This document shows positions 20,360-32,500 of a stretch of 64,000 nucleotides of DNA, piece by piece; position 1 is the stretch's first letter; each line of letters starts with the position of its first letter. Both the position numbers and the translations under genes were made by a program. The stretch spans positions 62,001-126,000 of the forward strand of contig NC_052393.1 in assembly GCF_009389715.1 (NCBI RefSeq), read 5' to 3'. The notes beneath the pieces are model-generated. The model was not told where the DNA came from. It did no database searches and saw only the letters and a list, made by a program, of their open reading frames with translations. This DNA is from Phoenix dactylifera. Taxonomy: Eukaryota > Streptophyta > Magnoliopsida > Arecales > Arecaceae.

Positions 20360-22601
20360 TGAAGGATTTTAGCATGTTATAATGCGCAGCGGAAGTTAGG
20401 AATTTTAAAAATTTCTTGATAAAGTTCCTTAACATAAAACCCTTATAAGCCAAGATCACCTTAATGAAAGCAATCAAATAATATAATATAAATGCAGAAA
20501 TAGAAGAATACCTCTAACGCTAATCCAATATGCAGAATTTCCACTAGGTGCCCAAGTGTTCACCCTCCAACGTTGATCCACACGAAAACTTGATTTAAGT
20601 CTTAAGCTCCAAAGACTTTGATCCTTAATGCAGAATTCTTAAAGAACTCTAATGGCTTGCTTTCCTTTCTTTCTATTTTTCTTTAACCTTCTAAAATCAC
20701 TTCTAATCCTTTTGTCCTAAAGAAGACCACCTTGTCTTGGCTTAGGACACACTAGAAGCAATGCTAGAAAGAAAGAAACTAATGTAAGAAAGAAAGAAGA
20801 GAGGAGTGGGGTGGAGTTGGAATGATGAAACCCATGGAGTGCTAGCCTATTTATAATAGGTGTAGGGATGCATCTCCAAGGGATGCATCCCATCCACACA
20901 TCCTTTCATGAAAAGACATCATCTAAGGGCCATATCAAATAAGAGGAGGTGCAGATCAAGTGAAGAGGTGTATCAAATGATATGTCCTTTCATGTGGTGC
21001 CATATTTTGACCAAGTCAACATCACATGCTAATCACATGTCCATCACGCCTCACCTCTTGATCTTTCATGATGATGATCCAAGGGCTCCAATGCAAGGCG
21101 CCATTCACTTGACCCATTATGTCTTCATCCAATGGTGGGATTAAGATCTAATGGTCAATTATGGTAGCCATCCTCTAACCCAATTCAATTGGGTTAAACC
21201 AACTCTCCATTATGTCTTCATCCAACGGTAGATCAAGATCTAACGGTCTAGATTGAATGGTTTATTAAATCTAATCCAATTAGACTCAAACCAAGCCAAT
21301 TAGGTGCCAACTCTTGGCTAACCCATATTAGAATATGATCTAATCAAATTAGATCAATTAAGAATCCGATTCGAATCCAATTCGAATCAGATTCGAATCC
21401 AATTCGAATTAGGAGCTAAGGTTTGCAACACCTGCTAGGATGTTTATCTTGCAAACATGATCTAATCCAATTAGACCCTTGATAAGTTTTCTTGTGTGTG
21501 ACCCATTGGGTTCCATACTTAGCCAGCAATAGGTGTGAGTGCGAGTTGACCCAACTTGATTAGAACTCTTCTAATCGATTTAAGTCCAAACTGCGCGAAC
21601 CCGAACTTAACAATTAGAATCCTTTCTAATTGGTGATCGAATTAACTCTTTAATTTGATCAAACCTATAAAACAAGATTGACGTCTAGCAACGTGTCATG
21701 TCTACCCGGAAAATATGGAATTTGGTGGAAATACCAAAAATACCCTTCAGTGGCAAGTTACCATGCAATTCAATCCTTTAATCAAACTGCATCCCAAATA
21801 TGCATATGAGTATGAATATATGTCAAACTCAATTTCATATTCATATTTTTCTCAATCTTTTAATGATAATTCAAATAATGAAACATTAGAAACTCTTTCT
21901 AATTTTCATTCTACTTTGATCAAAGGTTTCCTGAATTATCATATGATTAGAATAAATAGAATGCTATCTTCTCTTACTAGAAGTGATTAATTCCTTGTTG
22001 ACCTACTCATAATCTTCGTACACAATTCACCATATCCAGAAGACCTCGTACATAACTTATTGTCATGAATGAGTGTAAACCAAAATATGGGTTCATGTGC
22101 ACAAGATACCATGGTGATCTCAGGTCATAGGATCAGTTGCACAACTCCCACTAAGAGAATCATCTTTTGACATGTAAGTAAGACTTCATAAGATTTCTCT
22201 TTGTAGGTCAATTCAGTGAACTCATTCCTCTAATGAGCACCCACATCTTTGTATTAGTGTCTCCACACAAATGATTGTGAGATCAATCATCCTCTGCATC
22301 GAGCATACATAAGACATGCCAGTCTTTCCGGTAATCATTGATCCCCGACTCAATGTACCAATGACTGGGAATATTTAAGATTAGGATTTTAGGATTTTAA
22401 GTCTCACTAGTATGATCTCATCATAGTCTTAAAACCATTGCCCTAAACTAAGGAGTTTATCATAAATATAATCAACAGCATATGATAAAACATAACGCCT
22501 TTATTCATATTTAAATGTCATGTACATGATTTGGACAAATCAAAAGAAAAAACCTTTCGCAATACATATTGCGATTGGCTTGTAGGGCATCTACTCTTTC
22601 A
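20360..22601 (-). repeat. Copia 5' LTR (right copy)
   Basis: This is the promoter-bearing LTR of the element, 2242 bp, starting TGAAAGAG on the - strand and ending CTTCA next to the primer site. It is nearly identical to 13125-15366. Confidence 0.97.
20846..20855 (-). promoter_or_regulatory. TATA box of the Copia 5' LTR
   Basis: TATAAATAGG on the - strand lies about 490 bp before the LTR end that adjoins the primer site. Transcription would start roughly 25-35 bp further (near 20815), defining R/U5 as about 20360-20815. Inferred from position. Confidence 0.55.
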
Positions 22602-22606
22602 GATAG
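22602..22606. repeat. Target-site duplication GATAG, right copy
   Basis: Exact match of 13120-13124, directly after the right LTR. Confidence 0.92.
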
Positions 22607-24306
22607 TTCACATGTCATGCACGTAAGAAAATTGTTAGCAATTGTTCATTGGACTATCACCAACTGGAGAAGAGTTTGAAATTTGAAGCATTCTCTGTGC
22701 GTCGTTTAGGTTGGCCATGTGGCGGGATTTCAATGGTCGGCCTATGGCTACATGGCAAGCTCCTATTAGTAGACTTGTCATGTCAGCTGTGGTCAATTTC
22801 GAGGTATATCACCTACTATGTTGTTTACCCATGTAAGAAATTTATTTCGAAATTTTTTACAAGACAACAAACAAGTTTAGAGAACTCGCGGAAGCTTTGC
22901 TCTAGCGGGGCCATTCGAAACTTAAGTAAGAGAAAAAGATATTTTGGTGAGAACGAAGGAGGAAAGGCAAAGAAAAAGAGCATCGATTAGTTGAGTGTGG
23001 GTGAGCCACCTTTCGTGGAGGACCTTGGGTTTATTTATAGCTAAATTCTAGATCTTTTGGAATCATATCCTTAGAAACTTGATGTCGTGTTGTAACAATT
23101 TGTTGACATTGCGTAGCAACCTAGCTACGTGATGGAATGGTCAGAATCCCGTGCGCATTTGAACGAAGGGTTTGAGCTGCTTCCGATGTGAAAAGGTTCT
23201 ACTCGGCTCTGATCGGCTGCCAAGGTGAGAAATTTTGGCTTTTTAGGTTTGTTGCTTTTGCTCTGGTCGCCCTGATCGTCCAGTTGGCTTGATCTAAGTA
23301 GATGCGGAGGCTGCCATGTTGGTCGTGACGTGGTCCAATCTGTCGAGATCATGTAGATGTGCTTGTTTAAGGCTACAGCAGATTTATTGGTCTACAGTGT
23401 GATTATTTTAAGAAATGAATATTATATGTCATGAGTTGGACTTCATATGGTTAGTCAGCATGCACCAATCCATTCATTGTGGTACTATCGGTTTCGGACA
23501 TTTGTTGTTAATATAGAATATATAAAGGAGTGGGCAACGACTCTCATATGTAATGCATTTTTGGGTGCGAGGAAAGGATGTTTAGAAATAAAACGAGATG
23601 GCTGAATATAATTACAAGAGGTGGGTGGCAGAATATAAAAATATTTTTTTTAAAAAAAAGAAAAACAAAATTTGTGGAGAGGCTCGATGCCTCGTTCTAT
23701 TTTAATTTCCACTGTTTTTATATCAGATCATTTAGTTGGAGAGAGACGAAGTAGAGGTTAGGATTTTTCTTGGTTGTTCTGCAAAGTAGAGAGAGATAGA
23801 GAGTCTCCGGACGCTTTAAGTTCAGATCTCTGGCAATGGAAGATGACAGATGGAAGATGACAAGATGTAGAACAAAAATTGTACTTCCCTCTCCCTCGCG
23901 GAACAATCGGCGTGAGATGGAAGCGGGGCAGAGCGTGGTAAGGGAGGCTCCAGGTGATGGACAGCTTAGCCGATCTCGCCCTGTAAGGTCCTAAGGAGAC
24001 GTTCCATCTAAATAAATAGTTATGCGGTGGCCTCCATCGATCGTGGGCTGCACTAACCGCTCCGGTGCAAGCCCTGATCCGCGAGCTGTCATCACGGAAC
24101 CCAAACAGATTGAACTTTAAAATTCTAGATTTAGCTCTAAGCGCATAACCCAAAACTCAAAAAAAAAAAGAAAAAAAAAATTCTAGCCAATATGGAGAGA
24201 TGGTTGATGGAATCCAGGCCTAACTTGCTCGCTCTTTCTCTCTCTGACTTTAAAAGCCGCCTCCAACTTCAAATTGGACTTCCGACAATTTAGGCCTATT
24301 TAATTT
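22607..24306. other. Unassigned intergenic sequence
   Basis: Continuation of the sequence interrupted by the Copia element, with a possible weak TATA (TTTATTTATAGC near 23030), then AT-rich DNA. Short open frames (22649-22990, 23758-24153) have no recognisable domain. No gene or RNA is supported. Confidence 0.4.
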
Positions 24307-24314
24307 AACGTCCA

Positions 24315-24320
<6 letters not shown>

Positions 24321-24359
<39 letters not shown>

Positions 24360-24730
24360 AAACCAAAAGGGGAAGGGGGAGGAAGGGACAAGCCCCACCC
24401 CCGCGTAGCAGCCCCGACCACTGGGCCCCCACCCCGCCAGGAGAATGTTCGATGCGGGTAGACCGAGTCGTGTGTTGGGCACTCCGACCTATTTTACTCA
24501 TACCCTCCCCACCCGTGGGCCGGCTCAGTTTTATCCAACCCGACCCTCCATGTGAGTACGTCACATCTGGCACCACCCAGGCTACCAGCCGACCAGTAGC
24601 GCTTCCAGACCCCGTGTCCAGGCGTGGGGTATTCGGTCCCCGAATTTAATCGACGCCCGCGCGTTTCGAACCTGGAACCACTTGATTGGAAGCAAACGCC
24701 CCGTTTCAACTGGGCTACCACCTTGGTGGT
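24321..24730 (-). mobile_element. tRNA-derived SINE with poly(A) tail
   Basis: Read on the - strand, the element begins ACCACCAAGG with a polymerase III A box (TGGTAGCCCAGTTG, 24707-24720) and a B box (GGTTCGAAACG, 24662-24672) about 40 bp apart, continues with a GC-rich body, and ends in a poly(A) tract (the T run from 24321 to about 24356). It is bounded by a perfect 14-bp target duplication, AACGTCCATCTTTT, at 24307-24320 and 24731-24744. These features define a SINE of about 410 bp. Perfect flanks and a long tail suggest recent insertion. The family name is not known to me. Confidence 0.9.
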
Positions 24731-24744
24731 AACGTCCATCTTTT

Positions 24745-25279
24745 GAGAGGATAAAAGAGATAAGGGACGAGTGAAGTGATATCCAGCTGGGTGACCTGAC
24801 CCACTTACAGCAGTGTGTGCGAGAGAGAGAGAGAGAGAGAGAAAAGACAGGGATGGACACGCATCGTGCGGATCGATACTTCCCTCCTCCCCCGGATTCG
24901 CCCTGTCAGGATCTGTCTTCTCTCATTGGACACGGGTACCTATCAATCCATCTACCAACCCTACCTCCCCCGCTAGCCGACTCCCCTTCAGAGCCCTGCC
25001 TCGGCAGGTGCACTGCTTCGAGAGCGGGTGAGGTGACCTTTTTCTCGTTCTTTTCCCCTCTTTTCTTTCCTTTTTCCTTGATATTCTTGTCGGAAAGAAG
25101 GACATGGAGACGTGACCGGGGGAGGCGTTAGCTGTAGCCATGGTGGAGATCGGAGTGCGTGCTCCTTGATGTTATGTATGAGTCTTCCGGTTCATGGACC
25201 TAGCTTTGCTATTCATTTTATTATTATTATATTTCTTTTGGCCCTGTGCGCGTCTGGTACTCGTTTTGCTGACACTATC
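24745..25279. other. GC-moderate intergenic stretch with GA microsatellite
   Basis: A (GA)n run lies at 24821-24842. The remaining sequence has several open frames on both strands, none with a recognisable domain. No gene is supported. Confidence 0.4.
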
Positions 25280-25327
25280 TGTTGGGGGAAAAAATATAAG
25301 CCGTCACCAATGCGTGAACGTCTGACC

Positions 25328-25455
25328 AGACCCTCCGAGTTAGAGGCGCCCAAGCAGATCCTCCGACCTGAAGGCGCCGAGCAGACCCTCCGACCTAGAG
25401 CCGCCAAGCAGACCCTCTGATCTGGAAGCGCCCGAGCAGCCCTACCGACCCAAAG
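25328..25455. repeat. 27-bp tandem repeat, five copies
   Basis: Units start AGACCCTCCGA (or close variants) at 25328, 25356, 25383, 25410 and 25437 and include a GGCGCC(G/C)AGC core. They lie in U3 of the solo LTR. Confidence 0.85.
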
Positions 25456-25526
25456 ACGTCCGACTCACGCGCTGTGGTCACATCCCCCGCAGCGCGACCG
25501 AAAAAACCACGCCTTGCCTTCGTCAA

Positions 25527-25680
25527 CAATCAAAGCGTATGGCTCCTGCAGACATCCAGTTTACTCGACAATCAAAGCGTATGGCTCCTGCAGACGTTCA
25601 GTTTACTCAACAATCAAAGCGTATGGCTCCTGCAGGCACTCAGTTTACGCAACAATTAAGGCGTATGGCTTCTACCGTCT
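25527..25680. repeat. 42-bp tandem repeat, nearly four copies
   Basis: Units start CAATCAAAGCGTATGGC at 25527, 25569 and 25611, with a diverged unit at 25653. As 42 is divisible by three, several frames stay open across the array; these are not genes. The array lies in U3 of the solo LTR. Confidence 0.88.
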
Positions 25681-26127
25681 ACGGACATCAAGCCCCTTAC
25701 GGCAAACCTGCTCGGCTATGAATGATGGCATGACTCCATGATAATTTGGAAGCTTCGGCCTGATTTCATACGGTAACAGCATTAATTCACACGATCGAGC
25801 ATTAATTTCTACTGCATGTCCAATCGTACGACAACTCATTCGCCTCGTCATATCACAGGTAACCTAGCCCCCTTCTATAAAAGGGGAATTCTTTCATTTT
25901 AGGGGGGCTGAAAGATTGAAACTCTGGGTATTCACTACTCCCATTCTTCCATTTGTCCCCTCTGACTTAAGCATCGGAGGGCCGGCGCCGGGAACCCCGG
26001 CCACCGGCTCCTTGCAGGTTTTCCGGAGGACGTCGCGCGCCAGCCGGACCGCCGTTCGACGTCGATTCTCGCCGGAGCTCCTCCCTCCTCAGCCGACGGT
26101 CACCCTCGGGTCCAAATTCCAACAACA

Positions 26128-29080
26128 CTACCTATCCGGATCCGAGCCTTCTTCCAAAAAAAAATTTATAAATTCTATATAAGCATTCAAATATACCCAC
26201 TATATAATTAATATAAGACTAAATATATAAAGATTTGTATGCACTTTCCTTATTTAAGCTCTAGTATCTTCATCAAATAAATAAATTTATTTTGCAGTAT
26301 TTTCTAATTCGCATAGACAATATACCACGTTTGCTATATTACTGTTTGTAATAATCTAAACTTTATCCAAAAAAAATTAGTCAGAAAATATTATTTAGGC
26401 TTATTGTTTTTTTATATAAGTATTCAAAATCTATCCGGTACGTAGAACTAAATACAAGTTTGCACAAATTTTTTCGCGTACTTTATCCAACCCATTCTAG
26501 ATGTACTATGAAGCTTTGCAAAAGAGCAACTGACTCAATCCTAACAACGTCAAGCTTGACTTGCAAATGGACTACAATAATAACACCATAAAGATATATA
26601 TCTTGGCTTGACACATGTTGGCCTAGCCTGGCTTTAATTGTATTTCTGCTGAAATTTTAGAGACAGGTTGGCCTTCTAACTGGTGCTCCTTATTAGGTGA
26701 AGTATGGCTCAGGACGTGTATTTGATTGGTTAGATGAGGGTTAGGTTCATTCTTAACCTGGCTCATTCGAGAAATAGTTTTAGAAGTCTAGAGACTTTGA
26801 CCTCTCTAATGGCGATACCCGTATGTTTTCTCCTTCCTTTCATCGGTCCATTTACTTTTACTTTCTTCTTCAAGGGTTTCTTTAATTGCAATCAGAACTT
26901 CCTCGTATGCTGGCAGTTCTAAACAGAGAGCAAGTGAGCGACATCCAACGACAAAACAGAGAGAAAGAGAAGGCATTTCTCATTTAGCTAAAATAAAAAA
27001 TCTTAAATGGATGAGACTGTTTTTTTTTTTTGCCTCTGCATTGTGCCAAATAGTAATACTTTTCTCATTAGATGTCATTTGACAGTACTTTATTTTTTTA
27101 TTCTTCTAAAAATAACTTTTTATTTTTAAAAATTTTAAATTTTAAAAATATTATATATTTAGTATAGTTAATTATTTTTAAAAGTATAAGAAAGATGATG
27201 ACTGTGATGGTAAAGCCAGTAGAGGTTGTAGAAGAGATAACGATGATAGCAATAAAGGTACTAGCAATGTAGCAACAATAATAATGATGACGAAAGCATC
27301 TACAATATAGTGGTAACAATAATGATGGTAGTAATATGGTAGAGATTCTGTTAGATATGAAAATTGTTGCTGCTGAAAATTGACTAGTCCTTGGCACTAT
27401 AGTGATAGATATGATGATGCTGAAGAGCACGGTGGTCGCAGCTGAGATCCTTGTCGTATAGCAGTGCCCCGACTTGAAACAACACAAAATAAAAAAGTCC
27501 TCTAGCCAGAAGGTATCCGATAGGGAACTCTCCGATGTCTAAATTAGTGTAGTTCTTAGAGGAGAGGAGGTTGCCTCTTAGGATGTTAGAGTGTTTTCTA
27601 ATGCTTACCTCTCCTCTTTTGTGTATGTTAGGCCGAGAAGTTTTCCTACTACTAGAAGATGCAGGCACGTGGCTTGGTCTAAAATGATTGGCATGAGTAT
27701 GGTTTAGATATCGAGTATAAATGCTTTGCATGCAGATGATATTTTGCTTGTTACATCTATGGTGCCGTGATGATTACTGGGTCCTCCGGTATGGATACGG
27801 CCAATTATAGAAGGCTCGTGATAGGTAAACTCGACGGTATGGCGCCGAGCCCTTCTGGTGGACCGCTCCTAATCCGCCATGTACTGGGGTTGTAGTGTGC
27901 GTTGATTATCTGGTCCTTCTATTAAACTGTAGCGAGATTAGAGACGTATCAAGGGCTATGGTGATGGCGATGCGAGTGATGACAGCGACAACAAAGATGG
28001 TAGTGATAAAATAATATAAGTTTTTTAAAAAAATTAAAAGGAAAGAAATAGTAAAATTCTTTTACTTTTTCTTTTTTCAAAAAATAAAAATAAAAAGTAT
28101 AACATTAAACAATTTTTTCTCTCGAATTTTGTGATTTTATTTTCTAAAAATAAAAAAATGCCAAACAAGTTCTTAAAAATAAAAATATATTAAAAGAAAA
28201 TCTTATTCCAACTGTTCATGTGTCGTACATCCCTCCATTATCAAACAGAACTTCGTTGTGCGATGGCTTTGGTGACCAATTGTACGTTTGGTGGTCCTCT
28301 GCCCGGAAGGAGAGGAGAGAGGAGAGAGGAGAGAGGAGAGAATACTGATTGACTTGTTGCAATGGACGTTGCTGGAAGTCTGTTTGATGTTTTTGTCTTG
28401 ATATTTTTGCCTGGGAAGAGAGGGAGGGAGAGAGCGGTGGGGCACTATCGTAGCATGTGACATCTTTATGGAAGCTTGAGGCTCCTATATTTTATTAAAA
28501 ATTTTGAACCCTCGCAGAATTTTTTTTCTCTTTTAATTTTTCTTCCAACATTCCTCCTAATTATTATTATTATTATTATTATTATTTTAACTGTTCGTGA
28601 GTCAGCATAGTCGATGTATACCAAATAGCATATCATTCTATATAATATTAAAGTAAAATTGAAGTACAGACAAATAGTATAGGGCCTCCATTAGATTTTT
28701 TGGAGAGCAATTTTTGGAACCACAACTTGATTGTTGGTGGTTTTAAAAATAATTGGTTGGTGTGGTTCTAGAACTTCTAATGATTCGTTGTATATGTGGC
28801 CGCAAGAGCGGCCCAATGCATTTGGAGGCCTAAAGCGAACTCACTAAGAGAGGCCTTTTTTTTTTTTTCTATTTTGTCTTCGAGACTTTTCTTGCAGTGG
28901 GCCGGCCTATGGCGAACTCACTAAGAGGGCATTTTTCTTTTCTGTTTTGTCTTTGAGGTCTTCTCTGCGATGGGCCTTCTTTGGGCCGGAGTCTTAGGCG
29001 ACTGCCTCATCCGCCTAAGGATTGGACCGGCCCTGCATGTGGGCAAATATGCAGACTCTATTTTGATTCGATATTTGATC
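26128..29080. other. Gene-poor AT-rich interval with simple repeats
   Basis: Contains ATG/ATA-rich degenerate repeats (27190-27350), an LTR-like remnant near 27420-27730 with a TATCCGATAGGGAACTCTCC block, a GGAGAGGAGA minisatellite (28308-28342), an (ATT)n microsatellite (28560-28586), and a degenerate 77-bp duplication in which GCGAACTCACTAAGAG recurs at 28835 and 28912. No gene or RNA is supported. Confidence 0.45.
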
Positions 29081-29084
29081 CATA

Positions 29085-29510
29085 ATGGATGGCTTCACCA
29101 ATATCAATATAGCTGGTTTCGCTACTATCACTTATCTTCTTAAGTGGAACAATACTAATTTTTCAAAATGGAAGCATATGGTCAAAGCAAACTTAATGTG
29201 ACAAGGTTTATGTGATATTTTAAAAGTGTCAGAGATAATGCCAATAGATATTCTCAATAATGAAGCTACAAAAAAAAGTGAAATTTAAAATTTTAAAAAA
29301 TAATGTAGATTATTCAGACTTTAGTTGATAGAGAAATTATCACTATATTCAGAATATATAGAAATCGAAAAAAGCATAAGTTTTTTTTGCAGCTATCCAC
29401 TTAAGATCTGTAAAGACGAGACATATGAAACAAATGTTGTTTGAAGAGGAGATTTTAGCTTCAGGCTTTTCTAAAAATCTAAAGTTTGATGGGTTAAAGG
29501 ATAAATCAAG
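29085..29510 (+). pseudogene. Possible degenerate Copia-type gag fragment
   Basis: A + frame reads WNNTNFSKWKHMVKANL followed by a stop and then QGLCDILKVSEIMP, like the start of plant Copia gag proteins in which N-[YF]-x-x-W-K is conserved. Stops and frame changes are frequent. No LTRs or pol domains are seen nearby. Weak call. Confidence 0.3.
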
Positions 29511-32500
29511 TGCAGAAAGAAAAAAATTTGGAACACGAGGAGTCTAAGGAGTCCATTATTGGATGAAAGTAAAGCCATTGATTTTGCTGGTGAGAAGATT
29601 TGGATACGGCAACGTGGACGCTTCTCGTGTTGTTTGCAGTTCCTTGGCTGATGCTTCTGAGTTTGAAAAACTATGCCATATAGAAAATTTGAGAAGCTGG
29701 TGTGGTTGGTAGTCATCTTGTCAAGGTGGTGCGCCCTTGACAGGCCAGCAGCAATCTCCCATGGTGGAAGATCATGCATAGAGAGGCTTTAGATGTAAGT
29801 GATGATGAAGCCATTGAATTTTCTGGTGCTAATAAAGTTGTGCCTTGAAAAGGAGGATGCGTCCAAGAAGTCTTACATATGACTTGGAGGCTAGCAATTT
29901 GGACTAGGAGTAAATTGGGCGGCCGGAGGTAGGCACTGTAGTCTAACATGTCTCAGGCAATGGAGTTGATGGGAACTCAGAACTAAATGAGCCTCTCGAG
30001 GTCTCTCCGGCTGATTATGGCAACGATCAGCAGCCGTATAGATCCTTTGACGAATACACTCCCGTCAATACAAGGTGCTCGAGAACATTTAGCCCGGCAT
30101 CCTCGAGCGAGATCTTGATGGGAAGACCATCTTCTACCTCAACAAATCCGGCCGTTTTTGTCATTCATGGACCCCATGGTGATTGGTGACAATATCGTTC
30201 ATCGATACTTACGGTGACTGGGGGAGCCTATAATGATGGTGCTTTTCTTTCGCAAGAATCCCACCAAAAGTAAAATAAATCCATTTAATAGTTTCATCTT
30301 AGAATAAAATAAATTTATCTGATAATTTTGAATTTATCTAATAATCTTAACCTGCATCATCCGAATAAATTTTCACCTACTCCGGCACACTTTTTTTTTT
30401 AAAACCGACCTCTAATGATATAATTATACATTAAAGCCCTTCGGTAGGACTCTCCATAATAGATCCGGCCCACCTAATAATTTCTCATCTGTCTTGATAT
30501 CTTTTTTTTTCTCTAACCTATCTCTGGTGGTGCAATGAGGCTAACTTGGAAGAAAATAGAAAATTCTTCTACTGAAAAAAGAATTTCTTGATGGGTTTAC
30601 AAATTTTCCGGAAGGAAGACATGAGATGCTAAATATGCAAATCTTAAGTTTTTCGTTCCCTCATCCTTTTTCTATGAAATATATGATGGCCGAACAGTAT
30701 TTTTTTTTTCTGTTTTTCTATCTTTTCTCAGTTTCAACCCTACAAAAAATTGCTGTATTTCTATTTTCTCTACATGAGCAATATTAATTTGAAAATACTC
30801 ACCGTTTATGTGCACATACGGCGAATGCTGCAGACCACCAATCGTTTCATGATGTGGGTCCCCCACCGATTCACATGACAGTGGAGGAATTAATTAATTT
30901 GGCTCATGACATCTCTACATAGTAAGATGCGGTATACTGAATGGGCTTTTCGATTAGTTAATTATTGCTTGTTTGCGATAATGGTCGTTGTGTCGCAGAC
31001 TAATAGCTAATGATGATCACTTCAGAGATCATTCTTCTTCCGAAAGACGATCCTATGAAATGATGGTTGAAAAAAAAACCCTATGGTTATGTTATGAACC
31101 CCCTATGGTTACTAGATTTAACCAAAGCAGTGTTTTGTTTTTCTTTTTGACTTCATGCTATACGATCTGGCAGTGATGTTGCATATATTTAGGCAGTGGA
31201 TCATGCAAATAGGGTTAATTTTCCACCTACTTGAACCTGAAGTATAGCAAACAAATACCTAGCTTAGATGGTATCAGGTGCGGCACGGAATGCAGGAGAT
31301 TCTGATTTCACTCCATACAACCATATGCCATCGTTTAAAGAGAATGGCTGTAACTTTTTTGCTTTTTTTTTTTGGGAAGGATCATTCTCGATCTCACATT
31401 TTCCATACCGCACGTGCAACGCACGCGCGACGAGGTTAGGTTGTCTTGCGGAGGGCAAACCGGGTAACCGAGTTACAGACGCCGGCCGAAGCGGTCGCAG
31501 GAATTTCCTGGCTAGAAAGCACTCACGTACCACCGGCCCTGCCCAATTTGATTATGTTTCGACGGATTCCATTTGCATTTAATTGAGATGGTGGCGATGA
31601 TTGATTACTCGACCGGTCCGGCCGGACCCAACACCAAACCCGGACGGGAACAGAGACGATCAAAGGGTCTGGAACCAACGCCACAAGGTTCTGATTCTAT
31701 CCTCCTCCGGTTCCTGACCAGCCAGCCGTAGGTCGAGCCAAAAAGTCCTCCCGTTCCTAACCAGCCAGCCGTAGCCCGTAGGTCGAGCCAAAAAGAAAAA
31801 AAGAAACAAAAAAAACAAAACCACTTGGTCCTCTTTTCTCTCTGATTTTTTTTTTTCTTTTCTCATCCTTTTAACGCCGCTTCTTTTTTTTTCTTTTTCT
31901 TGCTGACATACGCCGCTCCTTCACGTGACGCGGCAACGTCGAAAGAGACGTCAACGCGCCTTCCCGCCGACGCGTGGGAGACTTTTCCGGCTAGATAAGC
32001 GGTCCCCCTTCCTTGAGGGACTGGACGGCTGGAATTACACGGAGAGGAGGAGAGCTGATGAGCGAGGTCCATTGGTTCAGCTAGTCGGAATTAAATTGAT
32101 TTATTTATTCATAACAGGTAACAAATCAACGAATCGCCTAGCCTCCGCAGACGCTCTCTCTCGCGGGGCTTCCGGGCGGAATTAACAAGTTGATGAGGTG
32201 GACACGCGATTGCTTCTCCTTCTTGTTTAATCTAATCTTATTTACCTTCAATTGGAGTCGTGCACGTACCATGCATGCACCTGGACTAGATAATTCATCC
32301 CATATAATTTTATTAATTAATTTGAGTAAGTAATATAATACTTATTTAATTATTATTTCTAAAAAAAATGTCCTTGTTCTGTTTGTTCCCTGCTATGGAT
32401 TACGCCTAAGTGCTGCTGATATTATGCAGTCGAATTAGATTAAGCTAATTAGACGGATCGCTTGGTTGCGTTGTTTGGGTGTAGGATTGCTGGATGTGTT

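Larger units (their letters stand above)
13125..22601 (-). mobile_element. Complete Ty1/Copia LTR retrotransposon
   Basis: A 9477-bp element lies on the - strand: right LTR (its 5' LTR) 20360-22601, primer site 20345-20357, leader, single polyprotein frame 19304-15381, polypurine tract near 15367-15377, left LTR (its 3' LTR) 13125-15366. LTR ends are TGAAAG...CTTCA in element orientation, and a 5-bp duplication GATAG flanks it. The two LTRs have equal length (2242 bp), and I noticed only one difference between them (C at about 13914, T at about 21149), so insertion is very recent. All structural parts look intact, so it may be able to move. The protein style recalls Tork/Angela-type Copia elements; lineage is not certain. 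Confidence 0.97.
25280..26127 (+). mobile_element. Solo LTR, probably Ty3-type (Tat-like)
   Basis: The segment starts TGTTGGGGG and ends CCAACAACA, with TATAAAAGGGG near 25877-25887 followed by a GC-rich region containing GCATCGGAGGGCCGGCGCC, a pattern common in R/U5 of plant Ty3-type LTRs. Flanks CTATC (25275-25279) and CTACC (26128-26132) are a 5-bp duplication with one change. No internal coding domain or second LTR is present, so it is a solo LTR left by recombination. Two sets of tandem repeats occupy its U3. Confidence 0.7.

Noticed and set aside
24662..24720. Possible tRNA gene from A and B box motifs
   Set aside because: No cloverleaf arms pair properly, and the boxes belong to a SINE with poly(A) tail and target duplication.
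25527..25680. Regular direct repeats resembling a CRISPR-like array
   Set aside because: Units are contiguous 42-bp tandem repeats without unique spacers, in a plant LTR.
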